NCBI GenBank assembly: GCA_003963365.1
Contig: RXJG01000002.1
Coordinates: 575,722 to 639,721 of the forward strand
DNA: 64,000 nt
Reading direction: 5' to 3'
Source of the DNA: Sphingobacteriales bacterium
GTDB lineage: Bacteria; Bacteroidota; Bacteroidia; Chitinophagales; Chitinophagaceae
A program made the translations under genes and the position numbers. Below are positions 47,638-57,290 of this stretch, piece after piece. Positions within the stretch are counted from its first letter, which is position 1, and each line of letters begins with the position of its first letter. A model generated the notes under the pieces. The model saw only the letters and a program-made list of their open reading frames with translations, ran no database searches and was not told where the DNA came from.

Positions 47638-48939
47638 TTAAATTTTCCAATCTACAATTTCATTCACCCATTCTTCCCGGTAGGGAGTGGTTATCTTAAT
47701 GTAATTGTCGGTGTACCCTTCCATCATTCCCTGCCCGAACGATTCGCTGAGGCGGGCATTTTTAGCATGGCCTTCAAACAATACTTTACGGGTTTCACCA
47801 GTATGTTGTTGGGTAAAGTATTGCATCTTCATATAAGAAAGATTGCGGAGCGATTTATTTCTTTCGTTTCTTACCTGAACAGGAACAACCGGTTTGATGC
47901 TGAGGGCATGTGTATTGTCTCTTTCAGAGTAAGTAAATACGTGGAGATAAGAAATATCTAATGAATGCAAATAATCAAATGTTTCTTTAAAATCTTTATC
48001 TGTTTCACCGGGGAAACCAACAATTACATCCACACCAATAGCACAATGCGGCATAAAGGTTTTTATGAGTTTCACTCTTTCAGTGTATAATTCTCTTTTA
48101 TATCTTCTGCGCATCAAACCTAATATCTTATTACTGCCGCTTTGTAATGGGATATGAAAATGCGGCATAAACTTTTTACTGTTGGCAACAAACTCAATAA
48201 TCTCGTTCGTTAATAAATTAGGCTCAATAGAAGAGATGCGGTAACGTTCAATGCCCTCCACTTTATCTAACTCTTTTATCAGGTCAAAAAAGTTTTCTTC
48301 ATATTTGAGATTGCCATCAGGTCCTTTACCAAAATCACCCAGGTTTACACCCGTTAATACAATTTCTTTTACTCCGTTTGATGCTAACTCATTTGCATTC
48401 CTTAAAACATTGGCAATATTATCACTCCTGCTTTTGCCACGGGCCATCGGTATGGTACAGAAAGAACAATTATAATCGCATCCATCCTGAACTTTTAAAA
48501 ATGTTCTTGTACGGTCATTGATGGAAAATGAAGCATTAAAGCCGGTAACTTCTTCAATTTCACAACTGCTTATTTTAGCTGAATCACCTTTTGATAATTC
48601 CCGGATATGCTGAGCAATATTGAATTTTTCAGCAGCGCCTAAAACCAAATTTACACCGGGTATCTCAGCAATTTCTTTTGGTTTTAATTGAGCATAACAA
48701 CCCGTGATCACCACCAAGCTTTCAGGTGATTTTCGTTGAATACGGCGAACGAGTTGACGGCATTCTTTATCCGCATTATCTGTAACTGAGCAGGTGTTGA
48801 TGACATATACATCAGCCACATCTGTAAACTCTTTTTTCTCAAAACCTTCATTCTCCAGCATACGGGAAAGGGTGGAGGTTTCTGAAAAATTAAGCTTACA
48901 GCCAAGGGTATGAAACGCTATGGTTTTTGCTTCTGCCAT
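47638..48939 (-). CDS. mtaB: tRNA t6A37 methylthiotransferase MtaB
   Basis: A radical-SAM enzyme of 433 residues that adds a methylthio group to t6A at position 37 of tRNAs reading ANN codons. The three N-terminal cluster cysteines are in HTLGCKLN, NTCSVTD and TGCYAQ; the radical-SAM CxxxCxxC is CDYNCSFC; the TRAM-like C-terminus ends IVDWKI. The ATG at 48939 was chosen over a TTG eight codons upstream because the family begins with the MAEAKTIAFHTLGC stretch. Divergent from the DUF4258 gene with 78 bp between. Confidence 0.92.
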   Translation of the reverse strand: MAEAKTIAFHTLGCKLNFSETSTLSRMLENEGFEKKEFTDVADVYVINTCSVTDNADKECRQLVRRIQRKSPESLVVITGCYAQLKPKEIAEIPGVNLVLGAAEKFNIAQHIRELSKGDSAKISSCEIEEVTGFNASFSINDRTRTFLKVQDGCDYNCSFCTIPMARGKSRSDNIANVLRNANELASNGVKEIVLTGVNLGDFGKGPDGNLKYEENFFDLIKELDKVEGIERYRISSIEPNLLTNEIIEFVANSKKFMPHFHIPLQSGSNKILGLMRRRYKRELYTERVKLIKTFMPHCAIGVDVIVGFPGETDKDFKETFDYLHSLDISYLHVFTYSERDNTHALSIKPVVPVQVRNERNKSLRNLSYMKMQYFTQQHTGETRKVLFEGHAKNARLSESFGQGMMEGYTDNYIKITTPYREEWVNEIVDWKI

Positions 48940-49017
48940 CAGGGCCGCAAAGATACAAAACAACAGGCAAAGGGCTTACTCAATATGTTTTTGTATTTTA
49001 GCCCTTATTCATTGATT

Positions 49018-49470
49018 ATGAACAAGAATGTTTTATCCTTACTGCTGGGCATAATGGGTTTATTTATACTCTATAAAATTTATGACTTAAGTAATCAGCC
49101 CGATTTTAAACAAGAAAAAATAAAGAAAGGAGATGTGGTAGTTGCGCCAGTTACTACTAAACCCAATGATGAACTTAACCGCAGCACCAGTCATTTTATT
49201 TATACCAAACATGCCCGCTGCCGTATGGATTGTCGTCACATTGATGAAAGTGAAGTAAAAGAAATATTAAGAGAGGGAAAGATCAATTATGCAAAAAGTC
49301 AATATCAAAACACAGATAATCCAAAATATGCAGTGGAAGGATGGAGCCATGATAACCAACACCTGCGGATTGTATTTGCTCCTGCAGAAGATGCAGTGGT
49401 TGTCGTAACCTGTATTGATCTGGAAACTGAATTTGAATGTCATTGTCCCGGCGATGAACACAAAAACTAA
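49018..49470 (+). CDS. Membrane-anchored DUF4258 protein
   Basis: A 150-residue protein with an N-terminal hydrophobic segment (MNKNVLSLLLGIMGLFILY) that anchors it, a linker, and a DUF4258 domain (about 58-145) with HARCRMDCRHIDESEV and LRIVFAPAEDAVVVVTCID. DUF4258 has a cysteine/histidine-rich, BrnT/toxin-like fold. The domain is known in some toxin modules, but no antitoxin is adjacent. I chose the ATG at 49018; an upstream start would add a basic segment overlapping mtaB. It precedes the acyltransferase gene by 3 bp. Confidence 0.7.
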   Translation: MNKNVLSLLLGIMGLFILYKIYDLSNQPDFKQEKIKKGDVVVAPVTTKPNDELNRSTSHFIYTKHARCRMDCRHIDESEVKEILREGKINYAKSQYQNTDNPKYAVEGWSHDNQHLRIVFAPAEDAVVVVTCIDLETEFECHCPGDEHKN

Positions 49471-49473
49471 AGC

Positions 49474-50244
49474 ATGAAAAATTTATTAAAACCATTCCAG
49501 TGGTTGTATGTTATTTATGCTTTTGTTTTATTTCTTGCTATGATGCTGATTGTTTTCCCGCTATCTATCATTGCTTCATTATTTGGAAGAATTACAGGGG
49601 GAAATTTTATTTATAAAATTTGTTCATGGTGGGCAGATGTGTGGTTACTGTTGATTGGTATCTGGCATAAAAGTATTAATGAATCACCGGTGAATAAACA
49701 TACCCATTACATTTTTGTCTCTAATCATATTTCTTACATGGATATTCCACAAATGCTCAAAGCTATTCGTCAGCCGATGCGGATATTGGGTAAGGCAGAG
49801 ATGGGAAAGATACCAGTGTTTGGATTTATTTATAGCAGGGCAGTAGTATCTGTTCACCGTGACAGTATAGAGGCAAGAGCAAAAAGTGTGAAGGTATTGA
49901 AATCGGTTTTAAATAAAGAGGTATCTATCTTTCTTTGCCCCGAAGGAACATTTAATATGACGAACAAGCCATTAAAGGAATTTTATGACGGAGCTTTTCG
50001 AATTGCTATTGAAACGCAAACACCGGTAAAGCCATTGTTGTTTTTAGATACATATGACCGGTTGCATTATAAATCTGTCTTTAGTTTATCTCCGGGTAAA
50101 TTGCGAACGGTTTACCTGGAAGAGATAAGCCCCGCAGGATATACCTTAAAAGAGGTAAATGCATTCAGGCAAAAAGTTTATGACATAATGGAGGCGAAGC
50201 TGATTGAATACAAAGCTTCGTGGATAAAGACCTCTAATACTTAA
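49474..50244 (+). CDS. 1-Acyl-glycerol-3-phosphate acyltransferase-like (PlsC)
   Basis: A 256-residue acyltransferase of the PlsC family with an N-terminal hydrophobic hairpin (about 10-38) that holds it to the inner membrane. The catalytic HX4D is NHISYMD (His85, Asp90) and the substrate-binding block is CPEGTFN (155-161). It probably acylates lysophosphatidate or a related lipid in membrane biosynthesis; it is not clear that it is the housekeeping PlsC. It starts 3 bp after the DUF4258 gene, and priA follows 45 bp downstream. Confidence 0.85.
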   Translation: MKNLLKPFQWLYVIYAFVLFLAMMLIVFPLSIIASLFGRITGGNFIYKICSWWADVWLLLIGIWHKSINESPVNKHTHYIFVSNHISYMDIPQMLKAIRQPMRILGKAEMGKIPVFGFIYSRAVVSVHRDSIEARAKSVKVLKSVLNKEVSIFLCPEGTFNMTNKPLKEFYDGAFRIAIETQTPVKPLLFLDTYDRLHYKSVFSLSPGKLRTVYLEEISPAGYTLKEVNAFRQKVYDIMEAKLIEYKASWIKTSNT

Positions 50245-50289
50245 CTTGCATTAAATTTTAATCACCATTCTTAACTGACCATTCACCCA

Positions 50290-52731
50290 ATGTTTGCAGA
50301 GATCATTATTCCGCTGGCATTACCAAAGAATTATACCTGGTCTGTTCCTGATCGTTTAAAGGAGCAGGTGAGGATAGGTGTGCGGGTGGAAGTTGGATTG
50401 GGTAAGAATAAGAAATATGCCGGGGTGATAAAAAGATTGCATCATGAAAAACCGCAGGCATTTGAAGCAAAGGATATTTTAAATGTACTGGATGCTGAGC
50501 CAATAGTAAATGACGAACAACTGAAATTGTGGGAATGGATTGCCAATTATTATTTATGCAGTGAAGGTGAAGTGATGGCAGCTGCATTGCCTTCTCATTT
50601 CAAGCTCAGCAGTGAAACGATCGTTCTGTTCAATGAAGAATATGGAGAAGATTTTTCTCATTTAGACCATGATGAGTATTTAATGGCAGAAGCTTTGTTG
50701 CTGAAAAAAGAATTGAAACTAACCGAAGTGCAGCAAATACTGGATTCATCCCATGTATATCCTGTTATAAAAAGACTGATTGATAAAAAAGTTTGTTTTG
50801 TTTGGGAAGCATTAAAAGAAACCTATGCACCAAAAAAAGAAACCTATGTGCTGCTGGATAAATTATATGATGATGAAGATAAATTATCTGACCTGCTGAA
50901 TAACTGGACAAGAGCTCCCAAACAAATGGAATTGTTACTAAGCTATCTTCACTTAATTAAAACTGAGGGTGAAGTAACAAAAAGCAGCCTGTTAAAGAAA
51001 AGTAATGCCAACGATGCGCAGTTAAAAGGATTGGTGGAGAAAAATATTCTTCATCTTGAAAAAAGAAATATTGACCGGCTTCGCTATTTGCCAAAAGATA
51101 TTGCTATTGATTTTGAATTATCTCCGGCTCAATCAGAAGCGTTTACTCAAATTCAGCAATCATTCAATGAAAAGTCAGTTTGTTTGCTCCTTGGAATTAC
51201 TTCCAGCGGTAAAACACAGGTATACATAAAACTGATAGAGCAGTATGTTCGGAAAGGAAAGCAGGTTTTGTATTTACTGCCCGAAATTGCATTGACATCA
51301 CAGATCATCCGCAGGTTACAAAAACATTTTGGCGGATACATTGGTATTTATCACAGCAAGTTCAACCAGAATGAAAGGGTGGAGATATGGAATAAGGTGA
51401 AGAATGGTGAATTGAAGATTGTATTAGGTGCAAGATCAGCATTATTTCTTCCGTTTGATGATTTGGGATTAATTGTTGGAGATGAAGAACATGATACGTC
51501 TTACAAACAACAGGATCCTGCACCGAGATACAATGCAAGGGATGCCGCTGTTTATTATGCTTCTTTATTTAATGCAAAAGCACTGTTGGGAAGTGCCACA
51601 CCGTCTGTTGAAACTTATTATAACGCTGTAACGCATAAGTATGGTTTGGTTGAACTGAATGAACGATATGGTGGAGTAGAAATGCCGGCTATTGAAATTA
51701 TCGACACAAAACCGTTAGCAGCAAAAGCGAAAGAAAAAATTATTCTATCGCCACAGTTAAAAGAAGCAATTGAGAAATCACTCTCGCAAAGCAAACAGGT
51801 AATTCTTTTTCAGAACAGGAGAGGTTATTCGCCTTACCAGGTTTGTCAAACTTGTGGATGGATACCGCATTGCCGTTATTGTGATGTGAGTCTTACATTT
51901 CATAAAGGAACAAATAAATTGCATTGTCATTACTGCGGAACTGTTTATCCAACAGTGCATACCTGCCAGGCTTGCGGTAATCATCATTTCTCTCAAAGAA
52001 ATTTTGGTACGGAGAGGATTGAAGAGTTTTTAGAAGAAGAATTTCCGCAGGCAAAAATTGCCCGTATGGATATAGACAGTGTGAGAGGCAAAATGGCGCA
52101 TGATAATTTAATTCAGCAATTTGAACAGCAACGCATCAATATTTTGGTTGGAACGCAAATGGTGGTGAAAGGATTGGATTTTGAAAATGTAAATTTAGTT
52201 GGCATCCTGGATGCAGACAGTATTTTAAGTTTTGCTGATTTCAGGGTGAATGAAAGAGCTTTTCAATTAATGGAGCAGGTGAGTGGCCGCAGCGGCAGAA
52301 AAGATGAACAGGGGAGAGTGATGATACAGGTGGCCAATACAAAACATCCGGTGTTGAGTTTTGTACAGCAGCATAATTATAAATTGTTGTACGATTACGA
52401 GATCGAAGGAAGGCAACGTTTCTTTTATCCGCCTTACTCAAGAATTATCTTACTTACGTTCCGTCATAAGTTTAAAGAGGTGGCTACAACCGCTGCCCGG
52501 TTTTTTGCAGAAGCGATGAAAAAAGATTTCGGAAAGTTTATCGTTGGGCCTGCAGAACCGGTAGTGAACCGCATCCGCAATCAATATTTAATGGAGTTAT
52601 TGTTTAAGCTGCCCAAGGATACCCATGTTATCAATGTCTGTAAAAAAATGATACAGGAGCAAACAGCCATCCTGCATAATGATAAAAAGTTGAGAAGTGT
52701 GGTTGTGATACCTGACGTGGATGTGGTTTAA
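50290..52731 (+). CDS. priA: Primosomal helicase PriA
   Basis: An 813-residue DNA helicase that restarts replication forks. The N-terminal 3'-DNA-binding domain comes first (about 1-110). The helicase core has Walker A GITSSGKT, DEEH in VGDEEHDTSYK, and motif III LLGSATPSVE. The zinc domain between the two helicase halves keeps eight cysteines (CQTCG, CRYC, CHYC, CQACG). Motifs GRSGR and the C-terminal domain follow. Its end overlaps the end of the convergent gene at 52728 by 4 bp. Confidence 0.96.
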   Translation: MFAEIIIPLALPKNYTWSVPDRLKEQVRIGVRVEVGLGKNKKYAGVIKRLHHEKPQAFEAKDILNVLDAEPIVNDEQLKLWEWIANYYLCSEGEVMAAALPSHFKLSSETIVLFNEEYGEDFSHLDHDEYLMAEALLLKKELKLTEVQQILDSSHVYPVIKRLIDKKVCFVWEALKETYAPKKETYVLLDKLYDDEDKLSDLLNNWTRAPKQMELLLSYLHLIKTEGEVTKSSLLKKSNANDAQLKGLVEKNILHLEKRNIDRLRYLPKDIAIDFELSPAQSEAFTQIQQSFNEKSVCLLLGITSSGKTQVYIKLIEQYVRKGKQVLYLLPEIALTSQIIRRLQKHFGGYIGIYHSKFNQNERVEIWNKVKNGELKIVLGARSALFLPFDDLGLIVGDEEHDTSYKQQDPAPRYNARDAAVYYASLFNAKALLGSATPSVETYYNAVTHKYGLVELNERYGGVEMPAIEIIDTKPLAAKAKEKIILSPQLKEAIEKSLSQSKQVILFQNRRGYSPYQVCQTCGWIPHCRYCDVSLTFHKGTNKLHCHYCGTVYPTVHTCQACGNHHFSQRNFGTERIEEFLEEEFPQAKIARMDIDSVRGKMAHDNLIQQFEQQRINILVGTQMVVKGLDFENVNLVGILDADSILSFADFRVNERAFQLMEQVSGRSGRKDEQGRVMIQVANTKHPVLSFVQQHNYKLLYDYEIEGRQRFFYPPYSRIILLTFRHKFKEVATTAARFFAEAMKKDFGKFIVGPAEPVVNRIRNQYLMELLFKLPKDTHVINVCKKMIQEQTAILHNDKKLRSVVVIPDVDVV

Positions 52732-53375
52732 TTCTTTTTCATTTCCCTGTAAGAATATATGTGCACTCCTTTCTCATTGCTTTTATCAGCCTTTAACATA
52801 GCGGCTGCCACCTCTGCACTTTCAATTGCTTTGTATTTATCCGGAAATAAAAAGTTCAGAGGTTTCATTATTGCCTGGAAAATTCTTTCGGCTAACCTGA
52901 ATTCCTTTCGCTTGCCCAACAATAATGAAGGCCGCATAATATGAACTGATTCAAATGGCAACGCTGCAATGGCATCTTCTACCTGTCCTTTTAATTTGAT
53001 ATAAAAATTATTGCTTTTGCTATTAGCGCTGATGGCTGAAACAATAATATATTTCTTAGTTCCTTTTATCAAACCAAACCTTGCAGCATTCACGGGTATA
53101 TCAAAATCAATCCTTCGGTACAAATCATTGTCGCCCTTTACCAGTTTTTGTGTGGTGCCTATACAACAAAATATTGTATCAACTTCAGGGAAATTGGTTT
53201 TATAATTTTCTAAATCGGAAAAATCAATTATTCTCTCTTCCAGTTTTGGATGTTGTAAATGCAGCGGTTTCCTTAATAGCAAATAAACTTTATCAATGCT
53301 GTTATCATCCAGTAATAACTGCGTCAACTGACTTCCGATTAAACCGCTTGCTCCTAAAACAAGAACGCTATGCAT
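52728..53375 (-). CDS. NAD(P)-binding oxidoreductase, HTATIP2/epimerase-like
   Basis: A 215-residue short-chain-type Rossmann protein with the nucleotide-binding loop GASGLIGSQL (8-17) and VSAISANSKSNNFYIKLKGQVE (about 113-134), where the YxxxK active-site pair is present as YIKLK. This is typical of HTATIP2/NAD(P)H-binding atypical reductases. It could reduce a quinone or act on a sugar-nucleotide-like substrate. It is the last gene of the four-gene envelope operon, 9 bp after the DUF3857 gene, and its end overlaps priA by 4 bp. Confidence 0.75.
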   Translation of the reverse strand: MHSVLVLGASGLIGSQLTQLLLDDNSIDKVYLLLRKPLHLQHPKLEERIIDFSDLENYKTNFPEVDTIFCCIGTTQKLVKGDNDLYRRIDFDIPVNAARFGLIKGTKKYIIVSAISANSKSNNFYIKLKGQVEDAIAALPFESVHIMRPSLLLGKRKEFRLAERIFQAIMKPLNFLFPDKYKAIESAEVAAAMLKADKSNEKGVHIYSYREMKKN

Positions 53376-53384
53376 TTTTAATGG

Positions 53385-55352
53385 TTATTGTTTCTTCTCT
53401 AATACCAGCACTATCTTATTAAAATCAGCTGCAGTATTAATGATTTTTTTAAAATCTTCGTATTGAGAAATGGGGTAGGCGATCTTACGATACTCTTCCA
53501 TAATATGAATTTTAATAACATTGCCTTCTACTTTATACGATGATGTAAAACCCATAGTAATCTCGCCATTTTCTTTATAAACATTGCCCAGGTTCAGATC
53601 ATCCAGATTCTTAACTTTATAACCATCCGGAATTATAAAATCAATTTTTCTTTCCAATTGATGCGGGAATTCTATTTCAATCGGTAATACTCTTGGTTTA
53701 TCCTGGTACATCTCAACCTGTGGCCCAATAACATCACCAATTTTTACCAGTATTTTATTGCCGGCTTTTTCAACAAGCTCACTTGCCGATACGGTGGCAT
53801 TCAGTATAAAAGGTTTATTCTCGTTATAAGTTTCCAGGTCAGTATTCTCCAGCTTTGAACTGATTACATGTTCTGAATTGGTACCAAACTTAATCAGCTC
53901 TTTCAAAAATGCTTTCTGATCTTCATCGGATGCAAAGGTGAAGGATGCTTTATAAACAGAAGCATCATACCCACTATGTATCTGTTTAATATCAACAATG
54001 GCAGTATCAGCAGACGGATTTATTTTAACAGTGGCTTCAATATTACTAACGGTGTTTGCATAATCCTCCAGTAAAACAGGTTTTACTTCACCTATGGCAG
54101 TTGTAAAATTTCCAATGGTGGTGCCTTTGCAAAACAAACCATTGGTTTCACCCCAATTATAATATATCCAGGGGAATCTTGTTTCTAAACGGGTGGGTGC
54201 TAAATATTTTTTAAGTTCAGGAAAATATAATAAATGATTTTCTGCTGTGTTCCAGTTCTCAAACGTTTTATCAATAGTAAAATCGCTGCGGTCACCCGTT
54301 AATACAAACTGAAAGTTTACGTTTAAAATTTTAAAGATAGCTGCGTATAATCTTACAATACCAGTATAGTTGGTAACCTTGTTCTTTATAATCTTTTCAA
54401 TATTCTCAGCATCTTCGGCATCTATATCTTCACGGGCAGCAAAATTTTTTTTCAGGTAATTTTCAACAGTTACAATTTTTTCTTTGAGAGAAGTTAATCT
54501 ATCCCAGCCATTATCTTTTACCAATGATTCCGTTTTCTTAAGCTCTTTTTCTGATGTGACAGAGTAAATTTCAAATGCTCTTTTAGCCAGTTCATTCCAG
54601 GTAAATATTCTTTCAGTGGCATTTCTTGCGAGGTTATAAGAGAGTTTGAATTCCACCCGAACTATATTGGCTCTTACATGTGCATACTTTTCATTATCAG
54701 GCGATGATTCCAAATTGGAAATTTTAAACGTTGAAATACGTTTGCCATTTAGTACCGTATCAGTTGATTTTACTTCGGTGTTATAAGGCTTCATATCAAA
54801 CACTAGGCGTTCGGGAGCTATTACCTGCAAGGAGGCATTTAAAACAGGAGTGCTGCTTTGTATCATTTCTCTTCCAAAATAATAGGCAGGTCTTTTGTAT
54901 GTATAATAATATTCTACCTCGCTTCCTTTTTCCAGCCCTTCTACCGCAAATATTTTATAAATGTTACCATCACTTTCTTTCAGGTCTTTAATATTACTTC
55001 GGTCCAGTTCAATGATCTTGCCGGAAGGAGAGATAGTTCTTGCTTTAATATCAATAATATCTCCGTTATTACTTACGCCAAGGTATATCTTGTTATACAT
55101 TTCAATACCTTTATCATCATGCACTTGTATTATTCGATGAAAGGTTTTATAAACAACCACATCTTTTTGTTCGTCAATATATTCCACCCGGCGTACGTCA
55201 AGGATGGATACGGCCGGTTCGTTATTGTACTTGCTGTCGAGTTTATGATAAACTGATTTTGCATCCCATGATTCAGGAGTATAAGTAGCTGACTGGCTAT
55301 TGGATAAAAAACTTATGAAACAGGTTGAAAGAAAAGGCAAAAACTTTTTCAT
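53385..55352 (-). CDS. DUF3857 protein with degenerate transglutaminase-like domain (second locus)
   Basis: A 655-residue exported protein (signal peptide to about residue 19). DUF3857 spans about 60-250, the transglutaminase-like fold about 290-430. By alignment with the intact partner, the catalytic Cys is replaced by Tyr (in TNYTGIVRL) and the Asp by Pro (KYLAPTR), while the His (ENHLLYF) is kept. It therefore looks non-catalytic, like the protein at 32319 but with different residues lost. The C-terminus closes with VLVLEKKQ. It starts 21 bp after the intact relative. Confidence 0.78.
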   Translation of the reverse strand: MKKFLPFLSTCFISFLSNSQSATYTPESWDAKSVYHKLDSKYNNEPAVSILDVRRVEYIDEQKDVVVYKTFHRIIQVHDDKGIEMYNKIYLGVSNNGDIIDIKARTISPSGKIIELDRSNIKDLKESDGNIYKIFAVEGLEKGSEVEYYYTYKRPAYYFGREMIQSSTPVLNASLQVIAPERLVFDMKPYNTEVKSTDTVLNGKRISTFKISNLESSPDNEKYAHVRANIVRVEFKLSYNLARNATERIFTWNELAKRAFEIYSVTSEKELKKTESLVKDNGWDRLTSLKEKIVTVENYLKKNFAAREDIDAEDAENIEKIIKNKVTNYTGIVRLYAAIFKILNVNFQFVLTGDRSDFTIDKTFENWNTAENHLLYFPELKKYLAPTRLETRFPWIYYNWGETNGLFCKGTTIGNFTTAIGEVKPVLLEDYANTVSNIEATVKINPSADTAIVDIKQIHSGYDASVYKASFTFASDEDQKAFLKELIKFGTNSEHVISSKLENTDLETYNENKPFILNATVSASELVEKAGNKILVKIGDVIGPQVEMYQDKPRVLPIEIEFPHQLERKIDFIIPDGYKVKNLDDLNLGNVYKENGEITMGFTSSYKVEGNVIKIHIMEEYRKIAYPISQYEDFKKIINTAADFNKIVLVLEKKQ

Positions 55353-55373
55353 GTGTTATCGATTGTAAAGTGA

Positions 55374-57290
55374 TTATTTTTTTTCGAGGCTTACGGATTC
55401 TTTGTAAAGGGGTAGGAGGTTTTCCAATACTTTATTCCATGCTTCAAATTTATCCGGTGTTAATAATAAATGGTTATTGTCAAACTGCAGGGTGTAGATC
55501 ACCTGTTGTGCTTTTTGGTCATAACTCAAATCAAATCCCCATACTTCATTGTGAAAAGATTTGCCTGATGGCAGGTAGCTGATCTTGTATCCATCAGGTA
55601 TATTCAAAACGATGACATATTTTTTTGTATAAAGAAAAGAAGATTCAATGGGTATTTTTCTTTTAGGGTAATCAATTTCCTGGTGTTCAAAATGCCGGAT
55701 AAGATTGAGATTGATATAATATTCATCCGCCAGTTTTTTTGCATAGTCCAGTAATTTGTATTTTCCTGATATTCGAATTTTATTTTTGTCAGACCGGTCG
55801 CCCACTTCCAGTGAAATAAGATTGAATTTATTAGAGCCACGGTTGAAATTAGCTTTTAACTTTTCATTCCAGTCTTTTTGATCAGTGTAAGTAAGCGTAG
55901 CATTCATTGATTCGGCAAAATAGCCCTGCATGTTTTGACTGATAGTGCCCGAAATTTCTTTATCGTTAAGATTGATGATGGTAGAATCAATAAATACATT
56001 TTTATCTTTTGGAATAACTGGAACGGTTATTATTTTATATTCTTTATCGTTCATCATTACCAATGCTTCCTTATCCTGTATGGCATACGGTGGAATACCA
56101 AATACACAAAAAGGATCAGTACCATCTAAAAAAATGTATTTATCATTTAACCTGATGGTACAGATCATGTGATTGTCAACAATGGTGGTAGGCACTTCTG
56201 TATACCGGTATGGTATATCCCTTGTGCCTATCCAGGTGTAGTATGCAGGAACACCTGCTTTATTCAGCATAGTAGTAAGAATACTGCTCATATCTTTACA
56301 ATCACCAAAACGACGGTTGCAAATTAAATTAGCATCTCTCGGTACAAAACCTTCCATCCCTGCTTCAAATGCAACATACTTTATATTTTGCTGAACCCAG
56401 CTGTATATCTTTCTGGCTTTTTCTTCATTGTTATTTACCTTATCAGTAAGTGAGTCTATTACATGTTGTAATGCCGGCCCTACTTCTTTGTTGATGTTTT
56501 TTACATAATCTTTATCCAACTCAAAAAGATCATTGGTGTTAGCTAGGTAACTGATTGTTTTTCCATCCCCATCTTTATAATTTTCAATATAAAATATTAC
56601 ATGCGGTGAATACCATGCATTATCCGGGGCATCCGGGTAACGGTTTTCTGCCGGTAAATCTTTTACACTAAAAGTATAAGTGATCTCATTGCGCCTGGAA
56701 TCAATATTCATTTTAATAACACTGGTATCATTCCCTTTCAGCAGGTATTTGATCTTCATGTCTTTTGGAAAACTGATACTCACCTGGCTGTTGATGACCG
56801 GTATCCTTCTTGAAAAATAAAAAGGTGAGAGCAGGTGCGCATCTTCATGTGCATAATTAAGTTTTAATGTTCCAATACTTCCTGCTGCTACACCCGGAAA
56901 ATCAAAAAGAGTTTCTTTTACATCATCATAAAACACACTTCCCCGCTGATCATCGGATGTTTTAAAGTCTGTTACTTTGATCTTTTTATTTTCGGGTGTT
57001 TGTGTGTATGCTTCATAATCTAATAACCGGTGAAAACTGCTGTGTGAAAACCCATACCGGCCCATGTACGCACCGGCATTAGAAGAAAGAAAAAGCAATT
57101 GTTGCAGATCGTTACTTTCCACAACTGGTTTCCCGTCTTTAATTTTTATTTTATAATTCATGTTGCTGTTTAGTATAACAGCTTCTGTGCCCGGGAATTT
57201 TTTCTTTATTTCCTCAACATCCTGTGAGCGGGTTTGCTGGCAGATGCTGATTGCTGCCATAAGGATGAATGTTTTTTTTAAACAGATCAT
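55374..57290 (-). CDS. DUF3857/transglutaminase-like protein, catalytic type (second locus)
   Basis: A 638-residue exported protein (signal peptide to about residue 22). DUF3857 spans about 45-240 and the transglutaminase core about 285-395. Cys331 (FGDCKDMSS), His374 (VDNHMICT) and Asp389 (FLDGTD) form a complete triad. It may process peptides or glycopeptides in the periplasm. Its start overlaps the stop of the TPR/YwqK gene by 4 bp, so its translation is coupled to that large protein. The degenerate paralogue follows 21 bp downstream. Confidence 0.82.
   Translation of the reverse strand: MICLKKTFILMAAISICQQTRSQDVEEIKKKFPGTEAVILNSNMNYKIKIKDGKPVVESNDLQQLLFLSSNAGAYMGRYGFSHSSFHRLLDYEAYTQTPENKKIKVTDFKTSDDQRGSVFYDDVKETLFDFPGVAAGSIGTLKLNYAHEDAHLLSPFYFSRRIPVINSQVSISFPKDMKIKYLLKGNDTSVIKMNIDSRRNEITYTFSVKDLPAENRYPDAPDNAWYSPHVIFYIENYKDGDGKTISYLANTNDLFELDKDYVKNINKEVGPALQHVIDSLTDKVNNNEEKARKIYSWVQQNIKYVAFEAGMEGFVPRDANLICNRRFGDCKDMSSILTTMLNKAGVPAYYTWIGTRDIPYRYTEVPTTIVDNHMICTIRLNDKYIFLDGTDPFCVFGIPPYAIQDKEALVMMNDKEYKIITVPVIPKDKNVFIDSTIINLNDKEISGTISQNMQGYFAESMNATLTYTDQKDWNEKLKANFNRGSNKFNLISLEVGDRSDKNKIRISGKYKLLDYAKKLADEYYINLNLIRHFEHQEIDYPKRKIPIESSFLYTKKYVIVLNIPDGYKISYLPSGKSFHNEVWGFDLSYDQKAQQVIYTLQFDNNHLLLTPDKFEAWNKVLENLLPLYKESVSLEKK

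Noticed and set aside
48910-49017. Longer start for the DUF4258 protein, overlapping mtaB
   Set aside because: It adds a basic, cysteine-rich stretch that is an artefact of reading mtaB's start region in another frame; the ATG at 49018 begins directly with a membrane anchor.
49018-49470. Toxin-antitoxin pair around the DUF4258 protein
   Set aside because: No small antitoxin gene is adjacent; the neighbours are mtaB and a lipid acyltransferase, and the domain sits behind a membrane anchor.
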